DNA of 64,000 nt from Bhargavaea ullalensis (GTDB lineage: Bacteria; Bacillota; Bacilli; Bacillales_A; Planococcaceae), in assembly GCF_040545425.1 (NCBI RefSeq), contig NZ_JBEPLW010000002.1; one strand, given 5' to 3'. Made by a program: the position numbers and the translations under genes. The notes beneath the pieces are model-generated. The model searched no databases. It was not told where the DNA came from and worked only from the letters and a program-made list of their open reading frames with translations. Of the stretch, positions 59,136 through 64,000 are shown one piece after another (position 1 is the stretch's first letter; each line of letters opens with the position of its first letter).

Positions 59136-60488
59136 ATGGATAATCCATATTTGTCCGTGGCGGCGCTCAACCGGTATATCAAGCGGAAGTTCGACGCGGA
59201 CATTCATCTCCGGGATGTGTACGTGAAGGGGGAGCTTTCAAACGTCAAGCTCCATTCAAGCGGTCATATTTATTTCACGCTGAAAGACGAAAAGTCCCGG
59301 ATCAACGCCGCCATGTTCCGGGGAAACGCCTCCAAGCTCAAATTCCGTCCGGAAGAAGGCATGAATGTCCTCGTCCGCGGAGACGTCAATGTCTATGAGG
59401 CGGCGGGCCAGTATCAGCTTTACGCCAACTCGATGCAGCCAGACGGCGTCGGAGAGCTGTACATCGCCTTTGAACAGCTGAAGGAACGGCTCGGAAAAGA
59501 AGGTCTGTTCAACCCGCAGTGGAAACAGCCGATTCCGAGGTTCCCCGGAAAGGTCGGCGTCGTGACCGCCCCGACCGGCGCAGCGGTGCGCGACATCTGC
59601 ACGACGCTGGCCAGGAGATACCCGCTTGCGGAGGTGCTCCTTTTCCCTGCCGTCGTGCAGGGCGAAAACGCGGCTTCGTCAATCGTGTCCGCCATCCGGA
59701 AAGCCAATGACTTCGGAGGAATCGATGTGCTCATCGTCGGACGGGGCGGAGGCTCCATCGAGGATCTGTGGGCATTCAACGAAGAGCCGGTGGTCAGGGA
59801 AATTTTCTCTTCCCGCATCCCGGTCATCAGCGCAGTCGGCCATGAGACCGATACCGTTATCTCGGATTTTGTCGCGGATCTTCGCGCACCCACTCCGACA
59901 GCGGCCGCGGAAATGGCCGTGCCGGACAGCGTCGAACTGGCGAGGCGGATCCTGGAAGTGAAGTCCCGCATGCACCAGAGCCTCCTCGGCCGAATGCGGC
60001 AGGAAACCCGCCGGCTTGAAGCGCTGGAATCTTCTTATCCGCTGCAGTTTCCGGAACGGCTCTACCGCCCGTTTGCGGAGCGGCTCGACGCGCTGGAAGA
60101 GCGTTTCCTCCAGTCGGCGCAGCGGCTCATCGGGGACCGCCGTCATGCCGCCGTCAATCTGGACACGCGGCTTCATGCCAGAAGCCCCGGCGTGCTCATC
60201 GATGCGGCGAAAGACCGGACGGACCGACTCGGCCGGGAACTGGAGAGGAACGCCCGCGAAACGGTGAAACTGCACGGGCGGACATTCGCCTCGTCGCTGA
60301 GGACGCTCCAGGCTCTGAATCCGCTGGCCGTCATGGAGCGCGGCTACAGCATCGTGAGGAGCGGCGACCGGGTCGTCAAATCCGCGGCGGCACTTTCCGC
60401 CGGCGACCGGATCGGCATTTCTTTCAGAGACGGGACGGCGGAAGCCGAAGTCCTCTCGACAGCAGAAGGAAAGGACGGGAATACATAA
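59136..60488 (+). CDS. xseA: Exodeoxyribonuclease VII large subunit
   Basis: 450 residues. N-terminal OB domain (YVKGELSNVKLHSSGHIYF), catalytic part with VVTAPTGAAVRDI, LIVGRGGGSIEDLWAFN and SAVGHETDTVISDFVADLRAPTP. Degrades single-stranded DNA with XseB. ATG 59136 follows GAAGGAGGGA. Confidence 0.96.
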   Translation: MDNPYLSVAALNRYIKRKFDADIHLRDVYVKGELSNVKLHSSGHIYFTLKDEKSRINAAMFRGNASKLKFRPEEGMNVLVRGDVNVYEAAGQYQLYANSMQPDGVGELYIAFEQLKERLGKEGLFNPQWKQPIPRFPGKVGVVTAPTGAAVRDICTTLARRYPLAEVLLFPAVVQGENAASSIVSAIRKANDFGGIDVLIVGRGGGSIEDLWAFNEEPVVREIFSSRIPVISAVGHETDTVISDFVADLRAPTPTAAAEMAVPDSVELARRILEVKSRMHQSLLGRMRQETRRLEALESSYPLQFPERLYRPFAERLDALEERFLQSAQRLIGDRRHAAVNLDTRLHARSPGVLIDAAKDRTDRLGRELERNARETVKLHGRTFASSLRTLQALNPLAVMERGYSIVRSGDRVVKSAAALSAGDRIGISFRDGTAEAEVLSTAEGKDGNT

Positions 60489-60737
60489 ATGGAAGAACGC
60501 AAGGAAGAGATCAAGTTTGAAGAAGCGATTTCGCGACTCGAGGAAATCGTCCGCCGGCTGGAATCCGGCGACGTCCCGCTTGAAGATGCCATCAGTCTCT
60601 ACAAAAAGGGGTTGGAGCTGTCCGCCGTGTGCCACGGCAAGCTGCAGGCAGCGGAGAAGCAGCTCGTGACGCTGATCGGGGAAGACGGCTCGCAGACCCC
60701 GTTCAACCCCGCGAACGGAGGAACCCGGAATGAATGA
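60489..60737 (+). CDS. xseB: Exodeoxyribonuclease VII small subunit
   Basis: 82 residues. FEEAISRLEEIVRRLESGDVPLE is diagnostic. It begins directly after the xseA stop and overlaps ispA by 8 bases, so these three are co-translated. Confidence 0.95.
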   Translation: MEERKEEIKFEEAISRLEEIVRRLESGDVPLEDAISLYKKGLELSAVCHGKLQAAEKQLVTLIGEDGSQTPFNPANGGTRNE

Positions 60738-61614
60738 GCTGCTCCGCCGTTTCATGGAAAGCCGTGCGGATGATCTGGTGCCTGTGCTTGAAGAGTCGGT
60801 GCGCCGGCTGTCCGCCCCTTCTGTTCTGAAAGAATCGATGCTTTATTCGCTCATGGCAGGCGGCAAGCGGATCCGTCCGCTTCTCGTTTCCGCGGTCCTC
60901 CATGATCTCGGGAAGGTCCATCCTGCCGAACTGCATGTCGGGGCGGCCGTTGAACTCATCCATACGTACTCGCTGGTCCACGATGACCTGCCGAGCATGG
61001 ATGATGATGATCTGCGCAGGGGAAAGCCGACCAACCACAAGGTGTTCGGGGAAGCCGCGGCGATTCTCGCCGGCGATGCGCTCCTGACCGAAAGTTTCGG
61101 GCTGATCGGCAGGGCGCCTGCGCTTTCATCCGACGATAAAGTCGAACTGATCGTCGATCTTGTCCGCGCTTCGGGCGCAGAAGGAATGGTCGGCGGCCAG
61201 GTGCTTGATATCCAGTCCGAAGACAAGACGCTCTCCGAAGAGGGGCTGGAGCAAGTTCATCGGCTGAAGACCGGGGCACTCCTCGGTTTTTCCGTTGGTG
61301 CCGGAGCCATTCTGGCAGGCGCCACGGCGCAGCAGAGAGAAGACTTGAAGCGCTATGCCCGCCACATCGGGCTTGCCTTCCAGATTCAGGATGACATCCT
61401 TGACGTGGAAGGGGACGAGGCGCTGACCGGCAAAAAGCTCGGCACCGATGCGGCCCACGGCAAAAACACCTACCCGTCCCTCCTGACGCTTGAGGGGGCC
61501 AAACAAAAATTGATCCACCACCACTCCGAAGCGGTGAAGGCCATTTCGTTCCTGAAAGAGCCCGAGCCGATGCTCCGCCTGCTCGCGGATTACATCGTAA
61601 AGCGGTCATCGTGA
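60730..61614 (+). CDS. ispA: Farnesyl diphosphate synthase
   Basis: 294 residues. First aspartate motif in HDDLPSMDDDDLRRGKPTNH, second in FQIQDDILDVEGD. Condenses IPP with DMAPP and GPP. Next to dxs, which starts the same pathway. CGGAGG precedes ATG 60730. Confidence 0.96.
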   Translation: MNELLRRFMESRADDLVPVLEESVRRLSAPSVLKESMLYSLMAGGKRIRPLLVSAVLHDLGKVHPAELHVGAAVELIHTYSLVHDDLPSMDDDDLRRGKPTNHKVFGEAAAILAGDALLTESFGLIGRAPALSSDDKVELIVDLVRASGAEGMVGGQVLDIQSEDKTLSEEGLEQVHRLKTGALLGFSVGAGAILAGATAQQREDLKRYARHIGLAFQIQDDILDVEGDEALTGKKLGTDAAHGKNTYPSLLTLEGAKQKLIHHHSEAVKAISFLKEPEPMLRLLADYIVKRSS

Positions 61615-61625
61615 GCGGCTATAAT

Positions 61626-61653
61626 TTGTACAATGGGCGGACACTGATATAAT
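61626..61653 (+). promoter_or_regulatory. dxs promoter
   Basis: TTGTAC (61626-61631) and TATAAT (61648-61653) are 16 bases apart, about 65 bases before dxs. Confidence 0.6.
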
Positions 61654-61718
61654 GGACAAAGAATGTATACGGAAAAAATGTATACCATTTATTTAAACGA
61701 TAAAGGTGAGTGATGGCG

Positions 61719-63623
61719 ATGGATTTGACTTCGATTTCCGATCCATCCTTTCTGAAGGATCTCAGCAATGACGAGCTTGAGGCGCTGGCAACGGACATCC
61801 GGAAATTCCTCATCAATGAACTGTCGGCAACCGGCGGCCACATCGGCCCGAACCTCGGAGTCGTCGAGCTGACGATCGCCCTTCACCGGGCATTCGACAG
61901 CCCGAAGGACAAGATCCTCTGGGATGTCGGGCATCAGGCATATGTTCATAAAATCCTGACCGGGCGCGCCTGCGATTTTGCGACGCTCCGTCAATTCAAG
62001 GGACTGTGCGGATTTCCGAAGCGGATCGAAAGCGAGCATGACGTTTGGGAAACCGGACACAGCTCCACGTCACTTTCCGCTGCGATGGGAATGGCGGCAG
62101 CCCGTGACATCAAACGGATGAACAATTATGTGGTGCCGGTGATCGGCGACGGTGCGCTGACCGGAGGAATGGCACTGGAAGCGCTGAACCACATCGGCTC
62201 GGAAAAAACGGACATGACGGTCATCCTGAATGACAATGAAATGTCCATCGCCCCGAACGTCGGTGCGCTGCACAACGTACTTGGACGCCTGCGCACGGCA
62301 GGCAAGTACAACAAGGCGAAGGACGAGCTTGAACTGCTTCTCAAAAAAGTTCCGGCAGTCGGCGGCAAGCTTGCCGCAACGGCGGAGCGCGTCAAGGACA
62401 GCCTGAAATACCTGCTCGTCTCCGGCGTGTTCTTCGAGGAGCTCGGATTCACTTATCTCGGACCTGTCGACGGACACAGCTTCGAAGATCTGGAGTCCAC
62501 GCTGAATTACGCGAAAAAAATGGACGGCCCGGTGCTCGTTCATGTGATCACGAAAAAAGGCAAGGGATTCCGTCCGGCCGAAGAAGACAAAGTGGGCACC
62601 TGGCACGGCACCGGTCCGTACAAGCTCGAAACGGGCGCACTCATCAAGTCTCCTGCAGCCGGTCCCGCCTGGAGTGCGCTCATCTCCGAAACTGTGCGCA
62701 AGGTCGCCCGCACGGACCGCCGGGTGGCGGCCATCACGCCGGCCATGCCGGTCGGATCCAAGCTGGAAGGATTCGCATCGGAATTCCCGGACCGGATGTT
62801 CGATGTCGGGATTGCCGAACAGCATGCCGCCACGATGGCGGCGGGCATGGCCGCGGAAGGCATGAAGCCGTTCCTTGCGATCTACTCGACGTTCCTGCAG
62901 CGTGCCTATGACCAGATGCTGCACGACATCTCCAGGCAAAATCTGAATGTCTTCGTCGGTATCGACCGCGCCGGCCTTGTCGGAGCGGACGGGGAGACCC
63001 ATCAGGGCGTGTTCGACATCGCGTTCCTCCGCAGCATGCCGAACTTCACGATCATGATGCCAAAAGACGAAAATGAAGGACAGCACATGGTCCGCACGGC
63101 AATCTCGTACGACAGCGGGCCGATTGCGCTCAGATATCCGCGCGGCAACGGCATCGGTGTGCCGATGGACGAGGAACTCCGCGAAATCCCGATCGGTTCA
63201 TGGGAAATCCTCAAGGAAGGCAAAGATGCCGCGATCGTCACATTCGGGACCACCATCCCGATGGCATTTGCCGCAGCGGAACGGCTGGCCGAAAAAGGCA
63301 TTGACGCGGAAATCGTCAACGCCCGCTTCATCAAGCCGTTCGACGAGGAGATGCTGATCAGCCTGCTCGACCGGAACATCCCGATCATGACGGTGGAAGA
63401 AGCGGTGCTAGCCGGCGGTTTTGGCAGCGGCGTCCTCGAGTTCGCCCATGATCACGGCTACCACCATTCGGTGATCGGCCGGATGGGGATTCCCGATCAT
63501 TTCATCGAACACGGCAATGTCGGTGAACTGCTGAAGGAAATCGGGATGACCGATGAAAACCTGGCGGTCCGCGTGGAAGAGCTCGTCGGTCTGTCCCGCG
63601 AGGAAAGGACGAAGGTCCTGTGA
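61719..63623 (+). CDS. dxs: 1-deoxy-D-xylulose-5-phosphate synthase
   Basis: 634 residues. Landmarks: TGGHIGPNLGVVELTIALH, the thiamine-diphosphate motif GDGALTGGMALEALN with NDNEMSI, and DRAGLVGADGETHQG. Condenses pyruvate and glyceraldehyde 3-phosphate, the first MEP step. ATG 61719 has AAAGGTGA 9 bases upstream; GTG 61710 and ATG 61713 are closer to it. It overlaps tlyA by 4 bases. Confidence 0.96.
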   Translation: MDLTSISDPSFLKDLSNDELEALATDIRKFLINELSATGGHIGPNLGVVELTIALHRAFDSPKDKILWDVGHQAYVHKILTGRACDFATLRQFKGLCGFPKRIESEHDVWETGHSSTSLSAAMGMAAARDIKRMNNYVVPVIGDGALTGGMALEALNHIGSEKTDMTVILNDNEMSIAPNVGALHNVLGRLRTAGKYNKAKDELELLLKKVPAVGGKLAATAERVKDSLKYLLVSGVFFEELGFTYLGPVDGHSFEDLESTLNYAKKMDGPVLVHVITKKGKGFRPAEEDKVGTWHGTGPYKLETGALIKSPAAGPAWSALISETVRKVARTDRRVAAITPAMPVGSKLEGFASEFPDRMFDVGIAEQHAATMAAGMAAEGMKPFLAIYSTFLQRAYDQMLHDISRQNLNVFVGIDRAGLVGADGETHQGVFDIAFLRSMPNFTIMMPKDENEGQHMVRTAISYDSGPIALRYPRGNGIGVPMDEELREIPIGSWEILKEGKDAAIVTFGTTIPMAFAAAERLAEKGIDAEIVNARFIKPFDEEMLISLLDRNIPIMTVEEAVLAGGFGSGVLEFAHDHGYHHSVIGRMGIPDHFIEHGNVGELLKEIGMTDENLAVRVEELVGLSREERTKVL

Positions 63624-64000
63624 CGGAGCGGCAGCCGAAAGAACGAATCGACACGCTGCTCGTGGAGCGCGGGCTGTTTGACTCGCGCGAGCAGGCCAAG
63701 CGGGCGGTCATGGCGGGCATCATCTTTTCCGGTGACCGGCGGATCGACAAGCCGGGTGAAAAGCTGCCGGCGGATTCGGCAATCCGCGTCAAGGGCGACC
63801 GGCCGAAGTATGTGAGCCGGGGCGGGCTGAAGCTGGAAAAAGCGCTCGACGTCTTTGATCTTTCCGTCGAAGGCAAGCGGTTCCTCGACATTGGCGCCTC
63901 AACCGGCGGTTTCACCGACTGTGCACTGCAGAACGGCGCCGTCCGGGGCTATGCGCTGGATGTCGGCTACAACCAGCTCGCCTGGAAACTGAGGGAAGAT
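63620..64000 (+). CDS. yqxC: TlyA/YqxC-family rRNA methyltransferase, 5' part
   Basis: 127 codons from GTG 63620 to the window end; about 270-280 residues expected. N-terminal S4 domain (RIDTLLVERGLFDSREQAKR) then an FtsJ-type SAM site (VSRGGLKLEKAL, FLDIGASTGGFTDCAL, YALDVGYNQLAWKLR). Family members 2'-O-methylate rRNA and some act as hemolysins by annotation. The four-base overlap with dxs implies coupling. Confidence 0.93.
   Translation, partial: MTERQPKERIDTLLVERGLFDSREQAKRAVMAGIIFSGDRRIDKPGEKLPADSAIRVKGDRPKYVSRGGLKLEKALDVFDLSVEGKRFLDIGASTGGFTDCALQNGAVRGYALDVGYNQLAWKLRED

Overview
The window looks like a chromosomal core segment from a GC-rich member of the Bacillales, most likely family Planococcaceae (a Bhargavaea-like organism would fit). 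This is inferred from gene content and gene order; no search was run. The order of orthologues follows the Bacillus subtilis yqf-yqg-yqh-yqx region almost gene for gene: pgpH, ybeY, dgkA, cdd, era, recO, glyRS, ccpN, ppsR, dnaG, sigA, cccA, trmK, yqfO, ispH, yqfQ, cshB, nfo, yqfT, zur locus, yqfW, ispG, yqfZ, yqgB, yqgC, sodA, pbpA, rpmG, yqgN, yqgQ, yqgS, yqgW, yqgX, yqgY, comG, aroK, gcv, yqhL, lipM, yqhR, aroQ, yqhT, efp, spoIIIA, accBC, yqhY, nusB, folD, xseAB, ispA, dxs, yqxC. No tRNA, rRNA, CRISPR, prophage or insertion sequence was recognised.

Layout. 1-4.4 kb: a tight rightward operon for c-di-AMP turnover, ribosome maturation, lipid-carrier kinase, pyrimidine salvage, Era and RecO. 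4.6-6.25 kb: a leftward alpha2-type glycyl-tRNA synthetase behind a glycine T-box. 6.4-11.1 kb: ccpN-ppsR (central carbon control) and dnaG-sigA. 11.2-19 kb: acyl-CoA dehydrogenase with a TetR-type operator, cytochrome c, trmK-yqfO, ispH, yqfQ, cshB-nfo. 19.4-21.5 kb: a Zur-controlled zinc uptake operon that ends with the zur-like regulator. 21.5-34.3 kb: isoprenoid (ispG), membrane, phosphate uptake, SOD, PBP, L33, folate and lipoteichoic acid genes. 34.5-38.4 kb: comGA-GG competence pseudopilus operon, with a shortened comGG running into aroK. 39-43.2 kb: tandem glycine riboswitch plus gcvT-gcvPA-gcvPB. 44.2-51.1 kb: lipoate, B12-dependent ribonucleotide reductase, shikimate, EF-P. 51.2-54 kb: a reduced spoIIIA operon. 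55-64 kb: accBC, nusB-folD-xseAB-ispA-dxs-tlyA.

The least explained part is intergenic. Two islands (43.3-44.1 kb and 54.3-54.9 kb) share the same order: an array of 20-bp units, copies or fragments of a foldable inverted-repeat element, then an array of 21-bp units. Relatives of these units occur at the 3' end of recO (where they encode the last residues of the protein), beside ispH (15.0 kb), and between folD and xseA (58.9 kb, where the foldable element ends in a U-tract). Paired arms differ between copies in ways that keep pairing. One copy contains a 39-bp tandem duplication whose differences fall almost only at third codon positions.

A second unusual locus is spoIIIA. AA and AB are absent, AE lacks its usual N-terminal part, AF is cut to its two membrane helices, and AG lacks most of its insertion domain. 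The remaining frames are open and sit behind a sigma-E-like promoter.
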